Shown here: positions 9,125-20,421 of the stretch, piece by piece | Numbering within the stretch: position 1 is the first letter of the stretch | Layout of the letters: every line of letters begins with the position of its first letter | Source: Tieghemiomyces parasiticus | Lineage: Eukaryota > Kickxellomycota > Dimargaritomycetes > Dimargaritales > Dimargaritaceae | DNA length: 62,436 nucleotides | Reading direction: 5' to 3' | NCBI GenBank assembly: GCA_027575765.1 | Contig: JANBPT010000169.1 | Location: 1 to 62,436 of the forward strand | Position numbers and translations under genes: made by a program | The notes under the pieces: generated by a model | Databases searched by the model: none | Seen by the model: the letters and a program-made list of their open reading frames with translations, nothing else | What the model was told of the DNA's origin: nothing

Positions 9125-11355
9125 GGTGGTGCAGAGACGAATGGATGGGAGGGATTACAGTGGGAGGGAGACGGATCGTCGGCTGCGGGAGGGGTGATGC
9201 GGTAGGCGGGCAGTACGAGTCGGAGGGGTGATGCGGTAGGTGGGAAGTTCAAGTCGGAGGGGTGATGCGTTAGACGGGCAGTACCAGTCGGAGTGAGGGA
9301 CAAAGTAGGTGGGTAGAGGTGGAGCAGGGTGAAGAACCAAAGGGGCGAACGGAACGGCACGCAGGTATCTGGCGGGGTGAAGGTAGTAAGGGGTCGAGCG
9401 CAAAGGAGAGAAACCGAGGGGTGCCACGGGTTTCGAGCGGGAATGTGTCAACGACGGAGGCCGGCGAGACGGGGCGGGGCCGCCGCGAGGGGCAGGGGCT
9501 TACCGTGGTGATGGCCGAGGCCGCGATCGGGGAGGCGAGGACCGGCGGGGTACCGAGGGAGGGTCGAGATGGGCGGCGGGGCCTCCGGTGTCAAAGGACG
9601 ATCGGCGGTGCGGGAACCAAGACGGTGGCAAGATGATGAAGTGGCCGCCGGGGATGCGGGAGGTGGAGGGATGTCTGGAAGGCAAGCTGTGCTGGCCAGT
9701 GATGTCGGGGTTGCGCTATTGAAAGCAAAGGAGGGGGCGGGGTCGATAACCGCTACAGGGCATGGTGGGCGGGCAGCAGTGAAGAAGTAAACGGTGTTCC
9801 GGAAGGTGGGCGATGGTTCAGTCGGCCAGAAAATCCTTCTCGCCTCTCCACCGCACCCACTGGCTGCCCCCGCCTCGTCTCCCTGCTGAGGCTGGCAGGG
9901 GCGGCTAAAGTCGTCGTTACGATGGAGGGTGCGCCTGCACCTCATCGCTGGCCCAAGACCCTGCCTGACATGGGCCTTGCGGTGGAACTGGCGCGGTCCG
10001 CTGATTGTCGCCGTTGTAGGGAGGCGGGGGGTTGGGAACGGATGGGCAGCATCAAAGCGACGTGCGAAGGTGGCAGCCTCGTTGGCCGCTTTGTTTTTTT
10101 TTCCGGCCCGCCAGCCTAGAAACTGGCAAGTGGATGGACACCCCCCCCCGCCCTCACACACATTAGCCTCGGTGGTGCGGCTAAAAATAGCGTGCGACAG
10201 TGAGGCCAGGCCCCGGCAGCTTGCGATCTGTCTAATAATAGCATGTCCTTCGCGCCCGGTGGGGTTAGCAACGCAGTATAACTGGCCGTTCTTTCCAGCC
10301 AGCAAGCGATCATCCGTCGCCACGTCAGACACTACCCGATAAAAATAGCCACTCGTGGTGTGAAGAGAACTGGGGCTGGTCGTCAGTAAGCGGCCGAGAA
10401 ATTCGACCCCGCCATCCGTAGTGGCACCATCCACCGGCGCTCTACCGCCACGGCCAATCTCGCTTGCCTGCGGTGGGCCGTTTGAGGCGGGTCCACTTAG
10501 TTTCAAGTAACCCTAGTAGACGACAGCGTGGTTCCAAGGGGCACCGCAGTGTCTTATGAGCCAGCACGGCCGTGCGATTCAATAGGCGGGTGGGGATATA
10601 TTGCCCCCGTACATATCCCCTCCCCTCACCGCCCCGGTAGGTGGTCCGGGGTGCCTACTTATACAGGCACCCACGGCCGCCATACACAGTCACCGAGAGG
10701 CGAGGGCAGCTAGGGAGGAGTGAATGTCGCCCTGTTAGCCCCTTCTCGCTGTCATCACGTAGCCAGGGTCCAAACTACCGTTTTGATCCTCGCCAGACGA
10801 CAGGATCTCCAGGCTGGAAACACACAATGTGGCACAGTTGGGCCAGCAGACTCGCCCGGCGGCGTTCATCACCCCCCCCAGGCGCTTGTACTTCTCCCAA
10901 CCTACTGCATGGTAGGAGCCACGGCTAAGAGGACTACCTAACTGGATCTGTGGTATAGTCTCAAGGGCTACCTACTCTCGAGCCATATCGACAATGGATA
11001 CCGGGGAAGCAGGCTGACCGGGCCAAGGGACTCGGGGTCTCCTAGCAACTCCAAATCGGAGTGGTAGTGGGTCCACCACACTAGGCGCCTATCGATTATA
11101 ACGTCGCTTAATCGATTCGACTCTTGCTAAGCACGTCATAATCGGTGGTTGGATACGAGCGCCCGCTTTCCCCGGCGGGGTGAGCCAATAGCAATCGCCA
11201 GCTGGTCTCAGATGCACCGGAGTCCAGCTTCCTGGCCCTCCCCTCCCTATCCTCGTCGGTCGCCAATATCAAATCATCCTTTTCATACGAACCGAGGCCG
11301 ATCATTCTTCTCCTGCCGGAACCTCCCCCCCCTCTCCAAGACCGCTGCTCCGCCC
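9125..11355. promoter_or_regulatory. Long divergent upstream region, Caf120-like / NADH dehydrogenase
   Basis: Over 2 kb between two divergent starts. It contains the 34-bp tandem repeat, a GTAAGC donor-like site on the minus strand near 9503 that could belong to a 5'UTR intron of the Caf120-like gene, and a 10-C run beginning at 10141. The longest open frames here are Pro/Arg-rich with no conserved motif, and I do not call them genes. No RNA gene was recognised. Confidence 0.45.
9188..9289. repeat. 34-bp tandem repeat, three units
   Basis: Three contiguous 34-base units at 9188-9221, 9222-9255 and 9256-9289. They share the core ggaggggtgatgcg and end in agtc, with a few substitutions and no length change. 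The array starts about 65 bases upstream of the Caf120-like ATG, in its 5' leader or a leader intron (a plausible acceptor on the minus strand lies just 3' of it, near 9186). Confidence 0.93.
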
Positions 11356-12958
11356 ATGCTGTCCCGAACATTCACCTCGCCGCTGACTGCCGGCCCAAGA
11401 GCCCACCTGCGCAGTCCTGTGGCCACCCGCCGCCTTCTTCACGCCCTGGCCCCGCGCGTCGTCGTGCTCGGCTCGGGTTGGGCCGGTTTCGAAATTCTGC
11501 GGGACCTGGACAAGCGCCGCTACGATGTAACGGTGGTCTCTCCGCGCAACTACTTTGTCTTCACTCCACTCCTGGCCAGCACGTCGGTGGGCACTCTGGA
11601 ATTCCGCTGCATCACTGAGCCCGTGCGCAGTCGGGGCGATAATTTCAAGTTCTACGAGGCAACTGCTGACCGCATCGACTTGGATAACCGGGCCGTGCTC
11701 TGTAGCAGTACCGTCGAGGGAGTCCCCGGCCAGTTCGCCATCCCCTACGACAAGCTGGTGGTGACCGTTGGGGCGCGTTCCAATACCTTTGATATACCCG
11801 GGGTACGCGAACACGCCTTCTTCCTCAAGGACGTACCGGACGCCCGCCGCATCCGCCAACGGGTCCTGGACTGTTTCGAATGGGCCAGCCAACCCAATGT
11901 CAGTCCCGCCGAACAAAGTCGCATTCTGCACTTTGCGGTGGTGGGTGGCGGCCCCACCGGCGTCGAGTTTGCCGCCGAGCTCAGCGACTTTGTGCGTGAC
12001 GATCTGCGCCGCGTCTACCCGCATCTCATGGACCGCGTCACCCTGACCGTCTATGACGTGGCCCCCACCTTGCTGGGCACTTTCGACCGGAACCTAGCCG
12101 CCTACGCCGATGCGCGTTTCCGCCGCCAAGGGATCCGTGTCCGCACCCGTACCGCCATCGCAGGCGTCACCGCCCGAGAGCTCATCCTGGCCGACCAACG
12201 CCGGGAACCGTACGGCCTGCTAGTGTGGGCCACCGGGCTCACCGCCACCCCGTTGGTCACGTCACTGGGCGACCGGGCGGCCCACGACCCACGCTCGGGC
12301 CGAATCCTCTGCGACGACCGTCTGCGCGTGCTGGGCCCCGACCGCCGGACCCCGCTGCCCGACGTATTCGCCCTGGGCGACTGTGCCACGCTAGCTAACC
12401 ACGGCCTACCGGCCACGGCCCAGGTGGCCAAGCAACAGGGCATCTACCTCAGTCGGGTACTGAACCGCCTGGGCCGTGCCACGGATTGGACCGTGGATGA
12501 CGAGCAACCCTTTACCTATCGCCACCTGGGCAGCATGGCCTACCTGGGCGGTTGGAAAGGTACGTGGCTAATTCGCATTTCGTGTGTGACTTGATCCCTG
12601 GCATAGGGCCGATAAGGGGCGCGTGTAAGGGTGCTTTATGGCTTACCCGGACCTTCACCTTCGCTCTAGATACTAATACTGCTCTCCCCTCCCTCCTTCT
12701 TCCTTTACCACTTCATCTGTCCCGCTGCTTGCAGCCATCGTCGACCTCCAGAAGCCCGGTGCACCGGCCAGCGCGCCTAAACGCACGGCTGGTGGCAACG
12801 GCCTCCGCCTCGCGGACTACATCGGCGAAGGCCGGCTGGCCTGGCTGTTTTGGCGCACGTCGTACTTCACGATGAGCGTCTCGCCCAAGAACAAGATTCT
12901 GATCCCCGTGTACTGGTTCCTCACTTGGGTATTTGGCCGGGATATTAGCCGTTTCTAA
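11356..12958 (+). CDS. Rotenone-insensitive (type II) NADH dehydrogenase, mitochondrial
   Basis: Two exons, 11356-12559 and 12735-12958, code for 475 aa. It oxidises NADH and reduces ubiquinone at the inner mitochondrial membrane without pumping protons. The first ~32 residues are Arg/Ser/Leu-rich without acidic residues, a likely mitochondrial presequence. The FAD-binding motif VVLGSGWAGFE is at ~36-46. The second dinucleotide (NADH) motif VVGGGPTGVEFAAEL is at ~194-208. The quinone/FAD signature DVFALGDCA and AQVAKQQGIYL follow. The C-terminus ends in the membrane-anchor-like tail typical of Nde/Ndi (VFGRDISRF). The intron falls after GGWK, and its removal restores AIVDLQ. There is no EF-hand insertion. 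Whether it faces the matrix (Ndi) or the intermembrane space (Nde) cannot be told. It is convergent with the PRS1-type gene, 249 bases apart. Confidence 0.95.
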
Positions 12959-13207
12959 CTCTGAGCCCGGGGGGTACGCGGAGCCTGTGAATACATTAAA
13001 ATACAAAGCATACATTTATTGAATGGTCGGCGGTCGCCGCACAACCCCGCAATTTGTTTGGAAAGGGCGTGGCATACCCTCCCCCTTGGATTTCCCTCCC
13101 AGCCGTACCACTCCTTCATTCCTACCCCTAGCCTCCCCACCCCATGCTATAACCGGAAGACAAAAATAAAAAGGCAGAGGGGACGGGGAGGCTACATAGC
13201 TTGCCGC

Positions 13208-14502
13208 TCACGCCGGGTGCTGGAACAGGTATGAGATGGACTCACCGTTGTGGGTGCGGCGGATGGCCTCGGCAAACACGTTGGACACGTCAATCTCCGA
13301 GACCTTACTGGCCCCGGTGGTCCCCGTCTCCAGCGGCAGGGTGTTACTGATGATCAGCCGGTCCACGTCGGGGCAGCGTTCGATGTGGGCCAGGGCGCTG
13401 CCCGAGAGGACGCCGTGCACGGCCACGATGTAGACGGCCCGGGCGTGGCACTGAGTGCGCAGGAACTGGGCGGCGTTGAGGAAGGAGTTGCTCGAGTCGA
13501 TCATATCGTCCATCAGCAGCACAAGCTTGCCCTGGACATCACCGACCAGGGTCATGAGTGGCTGGGGGCCCTCGGCGGCCGGGGTGGTCGACACGGCGCC
13601 ACTCCCACCGCTTTCCACATCGGTCTGGTTGCCGTCCGAGTCGAGGTTCTCGTCCGAGTCCAGGTGGACCTCGCTACCGGCGCGGAGGTCCAAGGCCGAG
13701 CCAAAGCTACGCACCGGGGCGAGGCACACGTGTGGGCGGGAGGAGTGGTTGCTGTGGATCAGGGCAAAGTCCACGTTCAAACTATCGGCAAGGGACGTCA
13801 CGCGCTTGGCCCCACCGGCGTTCTTGGCCACGACCACGGCCTCGTGGTAGTTGGGGATGTTCTCCATGATCCACTTGGCCACGCTGGGTTCGGCGTACAG
13901 GTTGTCGATGGGCCGGCGGAAGAACCCTTGCATTTGCGAGGCGTGGAGGTCCATGGTAATGACGTGATCAACGCCAGCCACGCTGAGCATGTTGGCCAGG
14001 ACTGGGGACACGGAAAAGACGAAGCGTTAGTGAAGTAAACGGTCAACGGGCAGTCTAGGTGAAAAGAGGGAAGACCGGACCCGCGACGGCGGTATAGCGC
14101 CGGGAAGGGGTGGCCAGTACCCGTCCGATGCCTGGGAGCCCGGACGGGAGGGGGAAAGTGTGGATACTTACGCTTGGCGGTGATGGGCCCACGTTTCTTC
14201 TTCATTTTGGACTGCTTCGAGTAGGGAAAGTACGGCAGCACGGCGGTGATCTTGCGGGCCGAGGCAATGCGGCAGGCGTGAATCAGAATCAGCAGCTCCA
14301 TAATGTGGTCGTTGACCAGGTGCGAGCCTGACTGGATGACGTAGACGTCCTTGTCCCGGACCGAGACCTGCAGCTCGACCGAGTTTTCGTGGTTGGAGCT
14401 GCGCTTCAGCTTGGCAGGGGCGGCCTGCAGGCCCAGGCGGTCGCAAATGAGCTTCGTGAGGGCGGGGTGCGAGGACCCCGAGAAAATGGCGGCCTGCTTC
14501 AT
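13208..14502 (-). CDS. PRS1: PRPP synthetase subunit, fungal Prs1 type
   Basis: Two exons on the minus strand, 14502-14172 and 14001-13208, give 374 aa. It is a subunit of ribose-phosphate pyrophosphokinase, which makes PRPP for purine, pyrimidine, histidine and tryptophan synthesis. FSGSSHPALTKLICDRLGL, VSVRDKDVYVIQSG, ASARKITAVLPYFPYSKQ and MDLHASQMQGFF identify the family. The SKQSKM wording and a ~65-residue insertion at ~194-259 (acidic, Ser/Gly-rich) point to the Prs1 class, whose yeast member carries a non-homologous insertion at this place. The PRPP-binding loop reads DDMIDSSNSF instead of the catalytic DDMADTCGT. It therefore probably acts as a regulatory partner in a hetero-oligomer with a canonical Prs elsewhere in the genome. 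The C-terminus RRTHNGESISYLF is conserved. ADE16/17, a consumer pathway, lies about 2.4 kb away on the other strand. Confidence 0.93.
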
Positions 14503-15182
14503 GGTGACAGCAGGGCAATTGCGGACGAAATGGGGAGGGGGTAAAAAACCAACACGAAAACCGGCGGAGGAGGCACGAGTAATAGACAGCGTAGAGGAGA
14601 AAGAGTGGCGGGCGGTGAACAGGGGATGCGATAGCCGATATAAAGGTGGAGCGCCCGGCGGCCGAGGGAAAAGGTTAGGCAAGGGGGTGAGGTGGGATCC
14701 CGCTGGTGGGTGGAGTGGGAGGAAGAGGATGGGCGAGCACCCAACAGCGGTGGGTAGGCAGTAGACCCAATCGCTGCGCAGTGTGCCACAAGTGGGGAGG
14801 GGGGACAGTAGTGCGGCCATACATCCCAGGACCCAACGGCCAGCCGCCGGGTCTCGTACAGGCCACTTTTTCCTACAGTGGGGAACGTGCCGCTCTCATC
14901 GTCCACACCCACCGGGAGCGGCCCGCGTTACACGGCTATCTCCCGGCGCCGATTACACAGCATATCCCTTCATACTTCTCGGCTAGGTCCGTCGCCGACT
15001 GGGCGGCCGGTGCGAGGACGGTCACAACGTCCGGCGGAGGCGTGAGGATAAGGTGCCTGGTTATTTTATTGGACAAGATACCGCGTTTAATGGCAACAGG
15101 GTAGGCCAGCGGCCCCGCGAAATCACGATACGGAATATGGTCGGCCGTGACGCAAGCTACAAACGCGCCACTCGCGTGCTAG
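14503..15182. other. Upstream region of PRS1-type gene
   Basis: The stretch lies between the PRS1-type start and the end of the mS34-like gene, both on the minus strand. It is GC-rich, and the only open frames are low-complexity shadows. No tRNA or other RNA is seen. Confidence 0.5.
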
Positions 15183-15833
15183 TTACGGAAGGCACTTGGG
15201 CCGGGGCAGGTCGCGGACCGTCCAGGTCATTGACCCGGTGCGGATGCGGTGATTACTTTTGCTGGCGGGTTTACCGTGCCAGTACTGCGTACCCCAGACC
15301 CGGCCGCTGTTGAGACCCTGGGGTTCACAGGCGGGAAGAGGAGGGTGGTGGCGGTCAAAAATGGATGCCGTAACTGGAGAGGTGAATTAACGGAAGGAGG
15401 GGTGGCCACCGTGCCGGTCCTGCCATCTCGTTCAACGTAGTGACCACCCATACACATGGTGGAGGGCTACGCCAGCGGGTTCCTTACCTTGGCCACTTCG
15501 ACTTTGGATACAACCACGTAGCAATCGTTACGTGCGGTGCCCACCCAGGCCGCCGGTATCTGGCCCGGGAAAAAGCGTATCGAATCAGGAGGAGGGGGGA
15601 AACGGGTAGGCAGCGGGGTTAGAGCCTGGACTGGCTCGAACGGAATAGTCCCTCCCAATCGGCAATGTAGGTGTCGGCCTGGACCAACCGGCGCTTTAAC
15701 TTACCACCTCACGACCGACGCCACGGCCCTTAAAGACGTTAAGCATTTGGGCCAGCAGGGGGTGGCCGGTGAAGATCTTGGCCACCGGCGGCGTGCCGTG
15801 TTTCCGGTAGATTTCGCGGACGACGGCGGACAT
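15183..15833 (-). CDS. Mitochondrial ribosomal protein, mS34-like (111 aa, three exons)
   Basis: Three short exons assembled by splice consensus: 15833-15705, 15559-15488 and 15317-15183, in frame to a TAA, giving 111 aa. Intron lengths (145 and 170 bases) and GTAAGT/GTAAGG donors match neighbouring genes. The product begins MSAVVREIYRKHG and contains LLAQMLNVFKGRGVGREV, a CYVVVSKVEVAK strand, and GRVWGTQYWHGK, ending with a TWTVRDLP strand. The order resembles mS34 of the small mitoribosomal subunit: a leucine-rich helix, then G-[VL]-G-R-x-V, then a Cys-Tyr-x-hydrophobic strand with Lys-Val/Arg-Val, then GxxWG...xxGK. It would act in the mitochondrial 37S/28S-type subunit. Human mS34 is about twice as long, so only the core is present. 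The exon model is likely; the family assignment is probable. It is divergent from ADE16/17. Confidence 0.65.
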
Positions 15834-16941
15834 GGTGGAATCGACGGATAGGAGGGGTATTTAAAGTATCTGGGTAGGGATGTAATGCCAAGGAGGAGCA
15901 GCAGGCCAATGTCAGAGCCATGAGCCTCCACAAGCTAATGTCTGGTTCCGCTCGTCGTAGGTGGGCAATTGATTTCCTCAACCTCTCATCCCCCCGGCCC
16001 GTTCACGATCTCTCGGTCTGGCGCAGGGTGTAGACGAGGGGTGAGGGAGGTCGCGGGCCCTCGGCGATATACACATCACGTGACATGTGTCGCGATCTGG
16101 CCTGTGTGCCTCTCTCTCTGCATAAAGAGCGGAGGAATGTGTTGTGGTGTGCCGTCTGGGCACGGCACAGTCTCCCCCAGATGTTTCGAGGCGCGCGAGA
16201 CAGAGAAAGTCAGGGTCGGGTTGTAAGCGGATGTAGCTTGAGCGGTCAGCCGCGAAGGAATCCTCTACCACCGGCCGGTCCGATCGCCCGGGTCGCCCAG
16301 AGTACATACCCGGCCGGAAGCAACTATTGCAATTGCGTGTGGTTCCATGAACGAAGCCTGTACCCTTCTACCAAGGATTTTCTGGGTCGCACCAAACACT
16401 CCGAACCAGCAGCCCGAGGGTCTGGAAGGGTCTAGGGCGTGGGCTAGAGGGGAGGGCGGGCCGTCAGGCACCGTAGGGCCATGCGGTTGTGTAACGGCAC
16501 CCGCCGTTAGTTGTGTTTAATAGACGAGTCGTCAGCACTGGTCACCGCGACGAGGAGCAATCTCCCCACGCTCTGGGAAAGCCTGGCGACGGCCTATCCA
16601 CTTTCTACAGTGATCACTAGCTTCTGGAGGAAGGTAACATGCTTGTTCTCATAGGTACTGGGATAAGGTGGTCCAATCCCCACCCCACCCCCCAGCCCTG
16701 ACTCACTGCTTGGCACCGACTGAGGGAACATTGTGAGAGCTAAGTGGCACCCCGCCTGCCCCGCCAGTCGGCACCGAGGTGCGGGCACCCCAGCCCCTGT
16801 TGGCCGCACACACGGCTAAACCTCCATCGACCAGCTTGTCCTCTACACCTAAGTCTGTCTGGTGCCTGTCCCATTACACTGTCACCTTCAACCCCCGACA
16901 TACCGCATTCCACCTTCCCCTTGTCTAAGGCACTCAACATC
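15834..16941. promoter_or_regulatory. Divergent upstream region, mS34-like / ADE16/17
   Basis: About 1.1 kb between divergent start codons. A run of CT-rich sequence precedes the ADE16/17 ATG at 16942. No open frame here is convincing. No other element was identified. Confidence 0.45.
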
Positions 16942-19359
16942 ATGCCGCAATACGGTAAGCCGACACAGGTTCCAGCGGCTGATCAGTGGGAGTACTACCC
17001 TGCCAGCCCGCATAATACCTTCTGAACCGGCGCAATGTCGGCCGACGCGCCGGTGGATTCCGGTACGGGGGCACGGACCACCATTAACCGACCCTTTCCC
17101 TTCCCTCCGCCCTCACTTGGCACATCCTTTCTCAAGCCCTACTGTCCGTCTACGACAAGACCGGTCTGGTCGATCTCGCCCAGGGTTTGAACGATCTGGG
17201 TATCGAGCTCGTGGCCTCTGGAGGCACCGCTCGGTTAGTCCGCGAAGCCGGTCTGCCGGTCAAGTAAGTCCCATTCGCCCACGCCTAGCCTGGCCTAGCG
17301 TATGCCACCCCCCCTTTTGTAGCCTGGGCTGGTTGGTCCGTTATATACTGTCTGAGTATTCACACCCGTCCTCGAGACCCCGTCACGGCTTCCAACAACC
17401 CCCCTCCGCTCTGCCATCTGTGCCTCTTTCTTCAGGGATGTCTCGGATATCACTCACGCCCCTGAGATGCTAGGCGGCCGCGTCAAGACCCTCCACCCGG
17501 CCGTCCACGGTGGTATCCTGGCGCGTGATCTGCCCAGCGATCAGGCTGACCTGGTGAGCCAGGGTATCCAGCCGATCGACTTTGTCGTTTGCAATCTGTA
17601 CCCCTTCAAGAACACCGTGGCTCAGCCTGATGTGACCATCGCCCAGGCCGTCGAAGAGATCGATATCGGTAAGGCCATCCCCTCACCCCTGTCCTTCTGC
17701 ACCGATATTAGTGATTTTGATTTTCGCCCTTCCTCCCTCTCCTATCGTGCTATAATGACTAATCTTCCTGTGCCCCCGACTTCACACATCCTGCTCGTCT
17801 TCTCTAACCTGCAACTCAGGCGGCGTAACGCTGCTGCGTGCCGCGGCCAAGAATCACGCCCGAGTGGCCGTACTCTGCGATCCCACCGACTACCCCGGTT
17901 TCCTCCGCGAGCTCCAGGATACCCCGGTCGACGGCCGCCAGGTGTCCGCTACCACCAAGCAGACCTACGCCATCAAAGTACGTACATGACATGGCGATGT
18001 TTTGTGATCGGCACTCCCTCGCCCCCCTCCTCCTCCTCCTCTCCCCTTGACTCCTTACTAACTCGCCCAGTAGCGGCCTCACATTATCGTCTCCCAACTC
18101 TGGTGCTCTTCCTTCAGGCTTTCAACCACACCGCTGACTACGACGATGCCATTGCCAACTACTTCCGTTGCCAGTACGGGCCGGGAGTCAATCAACTGTC
18201 CCTCCGCTATGGGACTAACCCCCACCAGAAGCCCGCCCAAGTTTTCATGCGGGAGGGTACCTTGCCGCTCACTGTGCTAGCCGGCGCCCCGGGCTACATC
18301 AACCTCCTGGACGCTCTTAACGCCTGGCCCCTGGTCAAGGACCTCAAGGCGGCCCTCCACCTGCCGGCCGCTGCTTCCTTTAAGCACGTCTCGCCAGCCG
18401 GCGCTGCCGTCGGGGCCCCCCTTAGCCCTACCGAGATTGAGGTGTACATGACCCAAGGCCTCACGCTAAGCCCGCTGGCCTGCGCCTACGCCCGCGCCCG
18501 CGGCGCTGACCGCATGTCGTCTTTCGGTGACTGGATCGCCCTCAGCGACCCCTGCGATGTAGCCACTGCCAAGCTGATCGGCAGGGAGGTGTCGGACGGC
18601 ATTATCGCCCCTGGCTACGATCCGGAGGCCTTGGCCATCCTGCGCAAGAAGAAGGGTGGTAAGTACACCGTCCTGCAGATTGACCCCGCCTACGTGCCCG
18701 CTACCGTCGAGACCCGCGACGTGTACGGCGTCACAATGCAGCAGCGCCGCAACGATGCGGTAATTGGCCCGGAGCTGTTCCAGAACATTGTGACCCAGAA
18801 CCGCGACATCTCGCCCGAGGCGGTGCGAGACCTGACCGTGGCTACCATTGCCCTCAAATATACCCAGTCCAACTCCGTATGCTACGCCAAGAACGGCATG
18901 GTGATTGGACTCGGTGCGGGGCAACAGTCGCGCATCCACTGTACACGCCTGGCCGGCGACAAGGCTGACAACTGGTGGCTACGCCACCACCCCAAGGTAC
19001 TGAGCCTGCGTTTCCGCCCGGAGACGAAGCGTCCCGATCGTTCCAACGCCATCGACCTGTACGTGACGGACCAGATTGGCGAGGGCGCCGAACGCCGCGC
19101 TTGGGAAGCCCAGTTCGAGGTGGTACCCGAGCCCCTCACTGCCACGGAGCGCCGCGCCTTCCTATCCACCCTCACCGGCGTGTCCCTCTCGTCGGACGCC
19201 TTCTTCCCGTTCTCCGATAATATCAACCGCGCCTACCAGTCGGGCGTGACCTACGTCGCCGCTCCGAGCGGCAGCGTCATGGACAATGTCGTAGTCGAAG
19301 CCGCTGATTCATTCGGTATGGTGATGGCCCACACCAACCTGCGTCTCTTTCACCACTAA
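16942..19359 (+). CDS. ADE16/17: Bifunctional AICAR transformylase / IMP cyclohydrolase
   Basis: Five exons: 16942-16954, 17137-17263, 17436-17668, 17820-17977 and 18118-19359, joining to 590 aa, the family's usual size. It catalyses the last two steps of purine synthesis in the cytosol: formylation of AICAR by 10-formyl-THF, then ring closure to IMP. The N-terminal IMP cyclohydrolase (MGS-like) domain has [46 protein letters not shown] and FVVCNLYPF. The transformylase domain has [49 protein letters not shown] and the terminal PSGSVMDN...ADSF...RLFHH. The first coding exon is only 13 nt (MPQY plus one base). Its acceptor is a less usual AAG, so an alternative first exon is possible, but the joined frame gives ALLSVYDKT exactly as expected. 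Introns 2-4 are flanked by strongly conserved protein and are secure. Confidence 0.95.
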
Positions 19360-20421
19360 ATTCCTCAACTCGTCCACCCTCAGCGACCAGGCTGCCGACA
19401 CTCCGTTGCCCTGAACCGCCCAACTCCCCCGCTCACCTCTGCAGACGGCGCGAGCGGTGTGTTAGCTTTGGGTGGTGTTTAGCGAGCCGCTCCCCTCCCT
19501 CCCTCTTCTCTGTCACATCTAGTTTGGGTTACATACCCTCTCCGTCCCACATTGTTTCCCCCCCCCCTCGAAAGTAAGATGCTGAATACAATGGCAATTG
19601 GCTCGTAGGATCCCTCTCCACTGACATTGGAATGACCAAGTAATTACTATCAGATTGCTGAAAAATCTACCCCGCCTTTCTCGCGGGCCGCGTTCGAGAG
19701 GTACGGCTCTTGGTGCCAAAAGAACGCAGGTGTCGAGAGCCATCCTTGCTCGGCTGATCACTCAGGTGAAGTGAATCCTGATGGTAAGAGGGGGAGGGGG
19801 TAGGGATTGCTGGACAAGCGAGGAGCCGATCTGACGGGCGACATCGGGGTCCCTAAGCGAGGTGACAGGTAAAGCCCGTTCGACTGGCGATAGGTAAAAA
19901 TAGTGGCCGGACCCTGGTTTTTTTCGGAACACTCGTCATCCCCGTCGATAAGATGTAGATGCGGTACTTGTCGCCCCGATGTATGGAGATTGTATCCATG
20001 ATTGGATTACCCGCTAAATCAAATCTACCACAGTCTGTCCTCCTTTGAAGCCTGGAGACTGTGCTCGCGTCTTCTCTTTGGCAAGTAGGGGTCCTCTCTC
20101 GTAGACATTTAGCGAAGAGGGGAGACCAGCTCCACTATGTGGGCTTCAGGCTACTTGAATATTGGTCTCGCAGACCACGGGTCCGGTCGATGGGCTGCTT
20201 TGTTTAGTTCTAGTTGGCCAAAGGCAGACTGTATAAAAACTATGCCCAATTCCCGCTTGGAACTACACCATACTAATTACACTTCCTTTTTCCCCCTGTA
20301 ACCACCCGCAATTATAATATACCCTCAGCTTGCCCTTAATCCCGCCGACCCAGCCCACCGGCCTCGTTCGCTCCCTACGCTACCCAACTACCACCCACAA
20401 CATCCGCTCACCGTCGTAGCC
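19360..20421. promoter_or_regulatory. Upstream region of the GH16 gene, with TATA box
   Basis: About 1.06 kb between two plus-strand genes. A TATAAAA at 20232-20238 lies 184 bases before the GH16 ATG and is followed by a pyrimidine-rich tract, a typical fungal core promoter. The rest is moderately GC-rich with no coding frame or RNA gene seen. Confidence 0.6.
20232..20238 (+). promoter_or_regulatory. TATA box of GH16 gene
   Basis: TATAAAA, 184 bases before the ATG, followed by a pyrimidine-rich tract. Confidence 0.6.

Noticed and set aside
9448..10506. 352-codon open frame on the minus strand upstream of the Caf120-like gene
   Set aside because: Pro/Arg/Ala-rich translation with no conserved motif. 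It overlaps a likely 5'UTR and splice-like sites; open frames of this length occur by chance in GC-rich DNA.
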